Source: Gentiana macrophylla
Taxonomy: Eukaryota; Streptophyta; Magnoliopsida; Gentianales; Gentianaceae
Direction of reading: 5' to 3'
DNA length: 64,000 bases
NCBI GenBank assembly: GCA_026214975.1
Contig: CM047809.1
Location: 32,027,977 to 32,091,976, forward strand
Below the pieces are notes generated by a model that saw only the letters and a program-made list of their open reading frames with translations, searched no databases and was not told the origin of the DNA. Below, piece after piece: positions 12,718-25,900 of this stretch (positions within the stretch are counted from its first letter, which is position 1; every line of letters begins with the position of its first letter). Both the position numbers and the translations under genes were made by a program.

Positions 12718-13227
12718 GATATTGTAACGCCCCCAGACTTAGTAGCACTAAAACTATAAATGGTCCGGTCAACTGCTTAGACCGCCATCCTCGCTTGGTC
12801 TAAAAGGTCTAACTCGAGTTGACAAGACATTTATGTCTCACACTTATATGGGGGTGAGCATTCTACTACTTTACAGATGTGGGACTTTACATTCCCCCTT
12901 ATAAGGAACTGCCGTTCTCGCCAAGACGGCCAAGACTGTTCCTGGATTTTCCCTACCAGAGGTAACTAGAGGTCACCCTTACACCGTCTTCTTGTACGGT
13001 GCAGTGCATAGTTCCGTCTGATAGTCGGCTCTGGTACCATTATGTAATGCCCCCAGACCCCGGGGCCTGGTAGCGCTACTTGTGTCATAAATGGTCTGGT
13101 CAACTGCTTAGACCGCCGTCCTCGCTCGGTCTAAAAGGGCTAACCCGAGTTTACAACAGTTTTATGTCTCACACTTATATGGGGGTGAACATTCTACTAC
13201 TTTGCCGATGTGGGACTTTACAGATAT
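12718..13227 (-). mobile_element. TRIM (miniature LTR retrotransposon), complete
   Basis: Two LTRs of 169 and 180 bp (12723-12891, 13043-13222) flank an internal region of only 151 bp. Both have TGTAA...TTACA ends, and GATAT target duplications lie at 12718-12722 and 13223-13227. Read on the - strand, the LTR end is followed by TGGTACCAGAGCC (complement at 13028-13039), a near match to the initiator tRNA-Met primer site. The other LTR is preceded by AAGGGGGAA, a polypurine tract. There is no coding region, as expected for TRIMs, which move in trans. I looked for a 5S-like segment as in Cassandra and did not see one. Confidence 0.9.
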
Positions 13228-13413
13228 GAACACCTCAACTCATTTACATCCTCATAATAGTAATATACATCTTAAATAGTTTACGATCACCGATGTTGTT
13301 TCATACTAACTACTCTCTCTCTGTCCTTCAAGATAGGGGCTTATGGGATTCACACACAATTTAAGAAATTAATAAACGAGTTGTCTTTTAAAATTTAAAG
13401 ATAAAACATTGTA

Positions 13414-13739
13414 TTCCTTCCGTTTTTTAACTGTCATGTAGAGAATAATCACACAGATTAAGAAAAGTAATTAATATGTCTGAAATAGAGTAAAAAATGA
13501 GTAAGTTGTCATTTGATTTTTTGAATATATACACGTTCAATAAATGTGATTATCTCTTGTTAATTTGAGTACTGTATTGAGAATGTTTATATGCATGAGT
13601 AATAGTGTTGCAAATCAACTTTTTGAGTTGTTAGCTTTGGGAAATATTTTCTTTTAATGGAGATGTAAATAACTTGTTCGTAATGACAGTTAAATAAAAA
13701 TAAAGTAATTTTTTAAAAGTGAAACTAAAAAAAACGGAG
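13414..13739. mobile_element. Stowaway-like (Tc1/mariner) MITE
   Basis: TA dinucleotides flank the ends at 13412-13413 and 13740-13741. The left end is TTCCTTCCGTTTTTTAACTG and the right end is the inverse AAAACGGAG. The inner arms also match: AACTGTCAT on the left and ATGACAGTTAAAT on the right. These ends and the TA duplication fit plant Stowaway elements. No transposase. Confidence 0.7.
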
Positions 13740-14065
13740 TATTTTTTTTTGTGGATGACTTATATTATTGCATTGTTTAATGTGAAAGTAAAAACTATGT
13801 ATTTTTTACATAGTTAGACTCTGCAGATACGACCATGGCCGAACTCCAGATTAGTTAGACCCGTGTGTTCCGGATACCGAAGGTTTTAAAAAAAAAAACT
13901 ATGTATTTAATACTGAATTAAGGTGGTAGAAAATCATATATTATAAGACAAAACCAAAAAAACTAAAATATCCTATATTACGGGATGAACATAATATACA
14001 ACAATTTTTATGACGTAAAAGCCCATTTAAGATATACTAATCTTCTCAAAAAAAAAATATATATA

Positions 14066-15073
14066 CTACCTCCGTCCCATAAAAAAATATCCATTTTTTA
14101 TAGGGCACGCAGATTAAGAAAGTTGATTAATGTGTTTTTTTTTGTAGCAAATGGACACATATCCCCTTAGTATGGATAGTATAAATGTGTATTGAAATCA
14201 AATGCATTTATTATAGGAAATATCTTTTCACACCAATTCTTATCTTATCACACATAAATTTATTTTCAATTTCGCCCTTACTTTTTTTATTTTACACGCG
14301 TTCATTCTGACCAAAGTTTGGTTAGAATGTGACACATTATTCATACTGAAATATGGTCAGAATATACGTGTTGAGAGTCCACACTGATTGATTCTGACAA
14401 TCTTTTAGGTAGAATGTTTGAAGTTTTCCAAACTCATATATAGTCAGAGCATCATTCTGACCAATATTGAGTCCGGAATACTCTACACATTCAAACTAGA
14501 ATTGGGTCAGGATAACAACAACAATATAAGAGCACCGCTATTGATTCTCGATCGAATTTGAATGAGAATATTAAAAGTTTTTCACTCAATTTTAGTCGAA
14601 TGTCTTTCCGACCGGTATTGAGTATGAAAAACATTCAAAATTCTGACTAGAATAAAATCAGTATAATGATCGTATTCTGACTCAAATTTGATCAGAATGG
14701 TTGTTGTGTGAATTGACCATAAATTGGCCATAATAGTATATATTTCCGGACTCATTTACGGTCAGAATGACAGGTGTGTGAAATATCCAAACGAAACCCA
14801 CTTTCAACTCTTGGTAAGCGTAAAACAATATTGGTGTGAAAAGATAGTCCCTTATTATATAGAGACTTTTCATAAGCTTTAGCCGTGAATATACTAGTAC
14901 TAGTAGTAAATGATTGCTTTGGGATTTGAAAATGTCAAAATGACTGATTTTAGGAGAAATGGTGTATTTGGAAAAAAAAATCACTAAATTAAATGATGCA
15001 TTAGCATTGAAAAATGACATTTTTTATAGGACAAAATATTTTTTAAATATTAACACTTTTTATAAGACGGGAG
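14066..15073. mobile_element. Stowaway-like MITE split by a second MITE
   Basis: The left end CTACCTCCGTCCCATAAAAA and right end TTATAAGACGGGAG are inverted, with TA on both sides (14064-14065 and 15074-15075). The canonical Stowaway end is CTCCCTCCGTCCC. Removing the 636-bp insert and one 8-bp duplication leaves about 364 bp, a normal size for this class. It ends only about 90 bp before the duplicated HMA core promoter. Confidence 0.7.
14216..14851. mobile_element. 636-bp MITE made of serial palindromes
   Basis: The ends GGAAATATCTTTTCACACC and GGTGTGAAAAGATAGTCCC are inverted, and TTATTATA flanks both sides (14208-14215 and 14852-14859), an 8-bp target duplication. The interior repeats short inverted pairs of the type ATTCTGACC...GGTCAGAAT at least seven times between 14300 and 14775. 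No protein is encoded. The duplication length suggests hAT, but a TTA duplication (PIF/Harbinger) cannot be excluded. Confidence 0.75.
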
Positions 15074-15161
15074 TAATAGTAATCTTGTTCTAATAAACAT
15101 AGAATTGTAAGTATTTATAAAGACGAAAAGAAAAAAAAAAACATCGATACCAAGAAAAAGC

Positions 15162-15401
15162 AATATCTATAAATAGAGACATTATTTTGTATTCAACCAC
15201 ACATATACGTACCGGTACACTTTAAGCCTTTCCCCACAAAATTAAAAGACTTTATTGTTAAAAAGGACAAAGTAAGAATAAAAATGTGTAAAAAAAATAG
15301 TTTAATTTTTTATTGGGTGAAAATGACAAACCAAACAGTGGAATAATGGATTCCACTGTAAATATCTATAAATAGAGACATTATTTTGTATTCAACCACA
15401 C
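15162..15401 (+). promoter_or_regulatory. HMA promoter with duplicated 41-bp TATA segment
   Basis: An identical 41-bp block occurs at 15162-15202 and 15361-15401. Each copy holds CTATAAATAG (15167-15176 and 15366-15375), a strong plant TATA box, followed by the same GAGACATTATTTTG. The start codon lies about 430 bp beyond the second box. Two tandem core promoters of identical sequence could give two transcript starts about 200 bp apart. Assignment to the HMA gene is inferred from position and strand. Confidence 0.6.
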
Positions 15402-15499
15402 CTGATTTTTTTTCCACTGTCCTTAATCCTATTTTTTAAACCTTTTTTTTTTTTTTTTTTTTTTTTTGTCATTTATTACCACTCTCCCAAATTAAAATA

Positions 15500-15700
15500 A
15501 GGCAAGAGAGAGTTTGGAATCATCATTCTCCACCCTCTTTCATTTTTTTCCCTTTCTGAAAGCTCCACTCTCTTTTCACCTCTTTTCATAGCTGTGGCTC
15601 TCTTTTCACCTCTTTTCATTGCATTACTTTTGCCTCCATCTTCTCATTCACACAAATATATATATATCTATACACTTCCTTGCTGGCCGGCAGATTATTC
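15500..15700 (+). promoter_or_regulatory. CT-rich probable 5' UTR with tandem repeat
   Basis: The leader is pyrimidine-rich and contains CTCTTTTCACCTCTTTTCAT twice, at about 15570 and 15600. CT-rich leaders near transcription starts are common in plant genes. No upstream ATG runs in frame with the HMA start. Confidence 0.4.
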
Positions 15701-15806
15701 AGTTCATCCGATCCTTTTTTCTTATTGAAAGTCTATTTTTTCTGTTCGGATTCAGAGAAATTAAAGTTCGGTTTTGTTTGATTTTTAGATTTGAAGAGGA
15801 AAAAGT

Positions 15807-16020
15807 ATGGATAGTAGAACAAGTGTTTGTGAAAATGACCAAGAGAGAAAAGTACAGAAAAGTTATTTTGATGTTCTTGGGCTTTGTTGCTCATCTGAAG
15901 TGATACTAGTGGAAAAGTTACTAAAGAATCTGGAAGGGGTTAAGGATGTGCAGGTGATTATTACAACAAAAACAGTTATTGTTCTGCATGATACCCTCTT
16001 GGTTTCTGACTTCCAGATCG
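15807..16020 (+). CDS. HMA2/HMA4: HMA exon 1 (residues 1-71)
   Basis: Encodes the soluble metal-binding domain, with [14 protein letters not shown] at 18-31. It ends FQI plus one base before GTATGT (phase 1). The CC-x-x-E form, rather than CxxC, marks the Zn/Cd clade of plant HMAs. Confidence 0.93.
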
Positions 16021-16143
16021 GTATGTCAACTTTGTTCTTTCTAATTTCTTTTTCTCGTTTAATTCTGAGTGATTATTATTATTATAGTGTTTTTGTAAGT
16101 TAAAAAAAAAAAACATTTGTTTTTGTTATGGATTATTTAGGTG

Positions 16144-16177
<34 letters not shown>

Positions 16178-19100
16178 CCTTGTCCCATTTATTGGACAAA
16201 GTAAGGAGTCGTTGCCACATTGACTCACCCTGACGAAGGTCTATGATAAAAAAAGATGGGCCAAAATAAAAAAAATGTATTTTTGTTATTGAATTATTAT
16301 TATTTTTTTTTTTTTTTTGAGGGGTAAGTATTTTTGTTATTGTTAATTTATTATTGTTAATCTGCAAATGTATTACCAGAATTCGAACTCCACGAATAGG
16401 GGGAATTCTGGTGTAGTCATTCTATTTGTAGTGAACTTGACACATTAACTAATTTAGACTACACAGTTTAAATCCAATTTAAAAACAGATGATCAATCAT
16501 GCCACATCATACACCTCCATGTATGAAGGGTGTAGGCAAGTATTTCCTCACGAATAGGGGCAGGGATGGATTTATGTTAAGAAAGGTGGGTCATGTGATC
16601 CGATTTAGTTTCACGAAATTATTTTTTTAAGTATTAAACAATATAGTTTTGTTGTTAGACGTGTCGTTTTGTAGTTAATATAGTACTTCAAAACTTTAGT
16701 GATACCATTAATTGAAACAAATTTCTTGATAAAAAAAATATATAATTTTACACATTTTTTCGGGATCCGTCCAGAATAGGGGTACTACTATTAATTTATT
16801 ACCTAGTTGTACATTATAACAACCTTGTCTTTAGCTTCATGTGTTACGTCAATATGAAACTGATGCTCGTAGTGGTGGCCAAATAAAACCGAAACGGACG
16901 GCTAGAACCGAACCAACGGTTTGTGTATAAGTGGGTTTGGATAATCGGCGGTTAGGGTGACCGGCGGTTTGTGATTATGGGGCGATTAGGTGTATTGGTA
17001 ACCGGAACCGGACCGGAAACCGTAGGTTCAACCGGCCCGGTCGGAACCGGACCGGCTCCAACGGCTACATTAATACGGCTAGTTTTTTTTTTTTTTTCAA
17101 ACACTTATCCTATGAATCCTACCCCATTTCATTTCCAATTTCTTACACCACTCTCCTCTCAATTCTTACATTAATAAAACTATAAAATACTATAAAAACC
17201 TATAATAAAAAAAACTATTAAAAAAAAACTACGAAAGACTAATAAAACAAATAAAAACTACGTTCGACTTTGATATTTTATATGTATCGTCATAAACACG
17301 ATTACATATAAAAGATACGTAAACAATCGAATTTCCAGTCTGGCGTTGAAAAAATAACATAATTTACATATAAAAAAAAATAACACAACATTAATTTTAT
17401 ATTTAAAACCGAATAAAATCTATTTATAAAAAAATATATATTACATTCTCTTTGGTAATTGTAGTGAAAAGAATAGTAATTTGTTATTGTAGTTAAAAAT
17501 AAGTATTATATAAGAATGTAAAAATTGTTAATAATTTTAAAACCATATTCGAACCAAGTAATCTGAGGCAGAAAGGAAAACCGTGTGAGCAAGTAAGCCG
17601 TATCAGATTGAACCGTCAACCGCCGGTTTACAGACTACCCGAAAAAAAAAACCGACGGTTCCAGTTAAGGTTCGTTCTGGTTAGACCATTTGGCCACCAC
17701 TAGATGTATGTCCACAAATAGAAAAATTCTGCTGCAGGCCAGGAAAAAATTGAATATAACGCCGAAAATAATTCGAGGGAATTTTTTTACCATTGAAAAG
17801 ACAAAGAAAGCTTGTGGATTTTATAGCATTTTGGTACTCATTTTGTGTTAGGGCGGTGGTGGCATCATTTTCGTTGCGCCCTAAATTGGATTCAATAATT
17901 TATAAAACCTTAATATATCCGGCAATTTTTTTAATTTTATGAAAAAGAATTTTAGGGTGACATTAATTCATGTTTAATTATGTCAATTAACACTTCCCAA
18001 ACAAACAAACAAAAAAACATTATGTTTTAATAACACGTATGAGCGAGCATAGGTGTAATAAATCAAAACAAATTTTAGAATGACACCGAAATGAATATGA
18101 CTTTATTATTCTCTCAAAAAAATAATTTAATATAAAACGATATATGTACTCCTGTAATGTTTTTTTTTTCATATACAAATACAAACCCGATGTATATGGA
18201 TTAAAATGTGGGTAATATTCTTTTCGTATTATTATTATCTTCTATATTCTTGATGGGGGTAGAGGTAGACCGCAATATCAATCAAAGGTGCTTTTTACGT
18301 GTGACAATATTTTTTCTTTGTTGTGGATTTTCATGTGGTGGGACATATGCGTTATCACAATAATTGTCGGGAAAGTGCTCATTTACACCATCCTCACGTG
18401 TTCTGTTCACCTTTAGCTTTGCGATATATATATATATATATATGAGAATGAATTATGCAAACTTTATCCGCGTAAAGAACAACATAAGCTAAAATAAATT
18501 GTTGGCATTATTTTTTTTATATATTTTTTTTCATTGAAACAATTGAATGAATTGGAACATTTGTTTGTACACAAAATTCTGTCTATAAATACATTTATAT
18601 ATATACACTTTTATATATGTTACGATTGAGCTAGACATTCAAGTATCTCGTGGTATGACTTTGTAAAAACCACCCTTCAATATGCATGACTTTATTTACA
18701 TTGTTTTTTTTTTAAATATAAGTCAAGGTGTATTTTTTTTTTTTTTTTTTTTTTAAGAACTATTTTTTTTAAAAAAACCGGCCAAAGGCTTTACAAGTCA
18801 AAGAGTATTTTAGATTTTTATATTTAAAGGTTAAACCCTAACCTTGAGTATTTAAAATTTATAACAATCATGATTTTAAATGGTCCATTGTGTTTCTTTT
18901 TGTTTTATATATTTTTTTAAATCAAATAATATGAAAAAACGTAAAGTGTTGCAGTAATACATAAAAGGATACGAACCTAACTTAATTTAGTTTCACGAAA
19001 TTATTTTTCTAAGTATTAAACAATATAGTTTTGTTGTTAGAAGTTTCGTTTTGTAGTTAATATAGTTCAAAACTTCAGTGATATCATTGAAACAAATTTC

Positions 19101-22100
19101 TTCATAATAAAAATATAATTTAACACATTTTTTCGGGATCCGTCCAAAATAGGGGTCTATTATTAATTTATTACTTAGCTGTACATTCTAACAACCTTGT
19201 CTTTAGTTTCATGTGTTACGTCAATATGAAACTGATGCTGGTAGTGGTGGCCAAATAAAATCGAAACCGACGGTTAGAACCGGAACCGACGGTTTGTATA
19301 GCCAGCGGTTTGGATAATCGGCCGGCGGTTAGGGTGACCGGAGGTTTGGCGGTTATGGGGCAGTTAGGGTGTATTGGTAACCGGAACCAGACCGGCAACC
19401 GGCGATTCAACTGGCCCGGCTGGAACCGGACCGGCTCCAACGGCTACAATACAAACGGCTAGTTTTTTTTTTTCAAACACTTCAAAAAAATCTTATAAAT
19501 ACTACCCCATTTCATTTCCAATTTCTTACACCACTCTCCTCTCAATTCTTACATAAGAAACTATAAAATACTATAAAAAACTATAATTAAAAAACTATGA
19601 AAGACTGAAAAAGCAAATAAGAACTACGTTCGTTTTGATTTTTTTTATATGTATTGTGCCTCCGACACGATTACATATAAAAGATACGTAGACAACCGAA
19701 TTTCCGGTACAAGCTTTGAAAAAATAACATAATTTATATATAAAAAAATAACACAACATTAATTTTATATTTAAAACCGAATAAAAATCTATTTATAAAA
19801 AAATATATATTACATTCTCTTTGGTAATTGTAGTGAAAAAAATAGTAATTTGTTATTGTAGTGAAAAAAAATAAGTATATATAAAAATGTAAAAAAAATT
19901 ATTAATAATTTTTAAAACCGTGATCTGAACAATAATCTGAACCGAAAGGAAACCGTGTGAACCGTAAACCGTATTGAATCGTCAACCGCCGGTTTACGGA
20001 CTAATCGAAAAAAAACTGCCCCGGTTAAGGTTCGATCCGGTTAGAGCATTTGGCCACCACTAGATGTATGTCCACAAATAGAAAAATTCTGATGCAGGGA
20101 AAACATTGAATATAACGCCAAAAATAATTGGAGGGAATTTTTTTCCCATTGAAAAGACAAAAGAAAGCTTGTGGATTTTATAGCATTTTGGTACTCATTT
20201 TGTGTTAGGGCGGTGGTGGCATCATTTTTGTTGCGCCCTAAATTGGATTCAATAATTTATAAAACCTTAATATATCCGGCAATTTATTTAATTTTATGAA
20301 AAGAATTTAGGGTGACATTCATGTTTAATTATGTCAATTAACACTTCCCAAACCAAAAAAAAAAACATTCTGTTTTAATAACACGTATGAGCGAGCATAA
20401 TATTCTTTTCGTATTATTATCTTCTATATTCTTGATGGGGGTAGTGCATCGAAACATTTTCAAAGGTGCTTTTTACGTGTGACAATATTTTTTCTTTTGT
20501 TGTGGATTTTCATGTGGTGGGACATATGCGTATCACTAAAATTGGGAAAGTGCTGATTTACACCATCGTCACGTGTTCTGTTCACCTTTAGCTTTGCGAG
20601 ATATATATATATAACAATCATGATTTTAAAATATTTTTTAAATCAAATAATATGAAAAAACGTAAAGTGTTGCAGTAATACATAAAAGGATACGAACCTA
20701 ACTTAATTAAGGGGTAACGAAGAAGGACACAAATATTTAATCAATTAAAAAGAATGATAGTTTTTTGAAATTTTTGCATAAAAAAAAACTATTTTATATT
20801 CTTTTTTAAATTATTTTTCTGGCACTTTCCTCAACAAAAAAAAAAAAAGAAACCACAACAACACACATTCCCTCTCATCCATCTATTTTAAACAATTATA
20901 TATTTCTGAATCTAAAACTCCAAATTTAAAATTCTTTTACCAAAGTTATTATTTTTTCATGCTCTTTATTTTGAGACCGCATTAAACATATTCTGACGTC
21001 TCTGTCGAAATTCACTATTATTCGAAATTTACTGATTTTCGGGATTCACTGAGTGAATTTTGACGGTGAATCTCACAAAAATGATGTAATTATATCGAAC
21101 CATATCTCAAAACGAACAGTATCAAAAAAAAAAAATTGGTAATAAGAAAAAATAAAAAAATTCAGCGAAATTTTTATCACGTTTAGATCTCTATATCAAA
21201 AAAATATAAGTATTTGAAAATGGGTAATGTAGGAGGATAGAGAAAAAAATAAAAATAAAAATAAAAAAATTTCAAGAAGGTAAAAGTAGAAACAGCCGCG
21301 CGCATTTTGTATTTTTATTTTATTTTATCGTTGTCTTTTTTTTCAGACTATAAAAAATATTAAAGTTGTCATTAATCCTATAAAAAATATGTTGCTGTCA
21401 TGTTACTTAAAATTTTTACAAACGGTATCTTATCCCTAATTCTCCACTTATAATTAATTAACAACTTAACACGATCAATGTTAACAAAAGCTGGAACCCT
21501 AAATAAATAAATAAATAAATAACCAGCAAGTTGCACATATTTTGTGCCTTATTGGGAAATGTTAGTTTAATTAATGAGGACAAAGACACCAGTAAAACTA
21601 AGAGAAGGGACAAAAGCAAGTGTTTGCATTGTTTAACAACGTAGTTGTGAAATCATATTTGTTTAAGGAAAATTATATCCTGCGACTTCACTATTGCGTG
21701 AGGGGCCTACACAAGTAAAGATCCTGACCAGCATAATTTCCACACACAGAGATGCTTTGTGTATTCCACCTCGTGAACCGCATGTGTGTCAGATCCTCGC
21801 CACGTAGACGATTCCTCTTACAGTGAAATCCTCTGATAAACGACCTTTGTTTAATCGCTTTCCACAAAGTTTATGAAATGTCGAATCACCAGCTTTTGTA
21901 GCAAAGTTATTTTCCCTTTTCTTTTATATTCTTTTATTTTTAGGGAAACTTGAAAACATATACCTGAAAAGAACAAAATTTGAGATATATGTCTCATATG
22001 AAGATGTTTGAAAACTATGTCTCCGTTGGCGCATGAGTCACGCAAGAGCTACGTACCGACGCAAAACCGAAGGAAGCATAGTTTTTTAATATTATTTTTT

Positions 22101-22885
22101 AAAACATATTTTCAACGATATTATTATTTTCAAACATATTTTTTCAAGTTTCCCTTTTTAAAAAGAAAAGTTGTTGCAGAAGCACCCAGACTCTCTCTTT
22201 CATCAAGTCTTGATTATTGTAAAACACAAAAACAAAACCTCATTTAAGAAATTGAATATTACAATTCGATTCAAATCAATACGATTAAAATATCATTTGA
22301 TTTATATTGAGATTAATGTCGAATAAAGTGAAGATGATTTTATAAAAAGGAAAGTCAAAAAAATTAAATTATTTTATTCAAGATAAATAAAGATTTAAGC
22401 TATGATGCACCGACATTTCAATCTGGTCGCCGTACGTCATGCCGACACAAGACACGATACGACACGTTCCGACACCGTGTCCGACACGTGTCGGCTGATT
22501 AATTTAATATTATTTAAAATTTAAATATCCGACACTCCCCGACACGGCATCGATACTACCCGACACTTCTGAACCCAATTTTTTATAATTTTTTTTCTTT
22601 ATTAAGTTTTCTTCAATAGAAACGTTAAAATACACGATTTTAATTTCTATAATAATTAAAAAAAATAATACGCCATATCAAGTTTATATTTTTTTTTTAT
22701 TATAAACAATCATTTTTACAATTTGTAATATTTTAAAGGTCAATCACAATTTCTTTTGGTATTGTATAAAGATCGAATATCTATTGTACATATTCATAGA
22801 GTTTATGTAATAGTGTAATACCTATCTTATTTTGTCTAGTTTTTCCAGATGTTTACGAATATTTATTTTGATAAATTGAATTTTA

Positions 22886-22940
<55 letters not shown>

Positions 22941-25900
22941 CGTCAGCAGCATGTTGTGTCCTTAAATTTTAAAATTGAGGCGTATCGTCGGTAATCAGTA
23001 ATGCGTCACGACGTGTCATATGTCTGTCTGAACGTAGGATTTAAGGATACATAGCTAGCCACACTAGTTGAGGTGTCTCAAGTTGAAAAGGTTAGAGAAA
23101 GTACGAATCGTAAGAGATTGAGATACAATGTTTATAACTTGGATTAAGCATTTTAATTCAAACAATTAAGTGAGCTGCGGCTCATACCTGCAGGTGAAAT
23201 CTGCGTCTCACTCCTGGCTCTACAGTGAGGAAGCCCGGGCTTTGATCCCCGCCTCTCCTTTCGTTTCCGAAAAAAAAAAAAAAAAAAAATTCAAACAATT
23301 AAGTACTTACGTAAAAAACTACTTACGTATGAGTTGAGATACAATGACATTGATAACTCTTACAGTAATACAAGTCTAAATTTATCTTGATATGAACAAT
23401 CAAGATCAACGGTATAGATTATCGTTGTGTCACTCGTTAAGACACAACGCTTGTATAATAAGATGCATTGTCTGGTAGAACCATTTCTTTTTTTGGAGAT
23501 AAAAAAGTAATTTAAAAATTGGAGATTGTAGTCGATATTTTATTCAGTATTGGTAGGAGGACGGTAAAGACCATTTCTTTTGCAGCAATCTTATATTATC
23601 CGTTTCTGTGGCGGTGTCTTGTAACGTTGATCTTCACTATCGATCTGTGAAGGATCTAACACGATCTAGATCTCTGCTGGATCAATCGGTGAATATCACC
23701 GCTGGCAAGCCACCGTTACAGAAAGCGGATGATGCCAGAAGACCACTCTTTCTTTTGAGTCTACACCGGGTCAAAAATAATTTTGGTATATATGATGCAT
23801 TTATATAAAACTTTAATAAAAACTACCCCACCGTTCACCCACCACCATCCGCCAAACCTTCTACCCAGTGGCGGACCCATAATTTTTTTTTCATCGGGGT
23901 CAGTAAATACTTAACACAGTAAATATTTTTTTTCACGGGATCCGAAATATTTTTCTACAGGTAAAATATAAAGTATTTTTATTTTTAACGTGGTCCGTGT
24001 ACCCCCATATGCTCAAGGTAGATCCGTCTATGCTTCTACCCCCTTCTACGACACCTCCAACCGCCACCGACTCACCACTTACATACTAACCTTGCCGCCA
24101 ACGACCGAACCTCGCCTATCGACACCACCACATGTCAACAGTTCACTAACCCGTCCCGCCACTACCCATCTATACCCACCTCCCCCACCCACTTAACCCA
24201 CCATCATTCATTTCCATCCATCCATCCATTATGCAACCACCCACCCACCCATCTTGCCACCAACCTTATATCCTTTTAAGCGTATTTTCATGATCTTTTC
24301 TCTGTACAAACAAACGATGTATAACTCAACAATTTTGTTTTGTTAGGTTTATTTACAATACTTTTCTTTTCTTATTTTTCTATGTACCAAAGATGCGTTT
24401 AAGGTATACACCGCATGTGTTTTACTATGGCTACATGACTTAGGAATTTATCAACTCCTTTAATTAACAAGTCAACAATTTCCGTGTAGGACGAGGTAAT
24501 ATTAAGGACACTAAAATCTTATTGTTTTAGTATGGATAAAACACTTTTTTTTTGGGAAAAAAAGAAGTTTATACAACAATATCTGCCAAACAAACAGATA
24601 CAACATCGTATGGATATATCCCAATTGGCTACACCAAACGAACAAAGGCTATGTCTAGCCGAAAGATGCGCCGAGACATTTCCTAAACGCTTAACGAAGG
24701 AAAACCTAATAACCGAAAAGATAAGCTTTCAAAAGACAATCTTGCGCCAAGCATCCCAAAGGTGACATGTCTTCAATAGGTTGGTTAGACGCTGCACACA
24801 CGTCAAACAATCGCTTTCCACAATAAGCTCCATGATACCCAACCTTTTTGCTTCTAAAAGCGTCAAATAAATCGCTTTCAACCCCAGGAGCTCAACTCCA
24901 ATTCCCGGATCCATGTGGAACTAAAAGGAAACATCAATGGAATTACCACGATTATATCTGAAGATTAGACCAAAACCCGAAGAAAACTTAGACACAATAG
25001 CCATATATAACAATATCAAGAGTGCTAAGAATTGCGTCATTCTCCCAAGGCTGAAAGATTTCCCTAATGAGCATAGAATTTCATCTCATTGAAATGTTAA
25101 TAAATAAATCTGAACTTTACTTGTTGTTGGAATAGGTATTTAACAAAAGAAATATGAAACGATGGCTATAGCGTAGTCCAAGCATCATGAAAGATAAATA
25201 TAGAGGTATCATCTCCTACGCTCCATCTCAAGCCATTCTCATCAGAAGATCACAACCCTCCAGAATACTACGCCATAAGACAGGTGGCCTTACACCCAGA
25301 CGGACCTGCGATTAAATTGCTTGAATTATGATAATACTTGGCTCTCAACACTTGACTGACACTTGACTGGCCGGCTAGTACCATGGGAAAAATAAGAAGG
25401 CGCCAAGATTGCTTAGCCAATAAAGGGAGGTTAAAACACTCCAAACTTCTGAATCCCAATCCATCTAAATTTTTAGGACGGCAACATGTTTCCCAATTCT
25501 TTCAATGGACTTTTCATTCATGCTCCGTGTCGTCCCCCACCACAAAAAATCCATAAATCTCAGGCTCATGTTCATTAATAAGACTAGAAGGAACCGTAAA
25601 CCATTACATAATGAAAATGATAGCTTAACTCGGAGTTGATGAGAATTTCCTTGCAAGCAGGAGAAAGATGTTTGTTTTTCCAACCCGAAAGCTTCTTCCA
25701 AATATGCTCCTTTAAAAAAAATCAATAATCTGCCTTTTACTTCGCTTTATTAAGGGGTTGTTACGATTCGAGGAGAACCGTTGAATTTCGGACTCAATAA
25801 TATATCATGACACGCGTGTGTATAAGACAAAAGCGATTTTTGTCTTATACACACGCGTGTCACAAATCTGACAGTGAGTCCAATGGCTTTCCTCGCATCG

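Larger units (their letters stand above)
16603..20705. repeat. Two-copy tandem duplication in intron 1
   Basis: The unit at 16603-18984 recurs at 18985-20705 in the same order. Both start with the same TTTAGTTTCACGAAATTATT, carry an hAT-like element, and continue with GATGTATGTCCACAAATAG. Both end with AAACGTAAAGTGTTGCAG and GATACGAACCTAACTTAATT. The second copy is about 660 bp shorter because of deletions in its right half. Confidence 0.85.

Noticed and set aside
12723..13222. Cassandra (5S-containing TRIM)
   Set aside because: The LTRs start with TGTAA and have the right size class, but no 5S-like A box / intermediate element / C box block could be seen.
16971..17174. Gly/Thr/Pro-rich open frame, with a partner at 19374-19556
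   Set aside because: It arises from ACCGG repeats at the ends of the hAT-like elements, and both copies sit at the same place in the tandem duplication.
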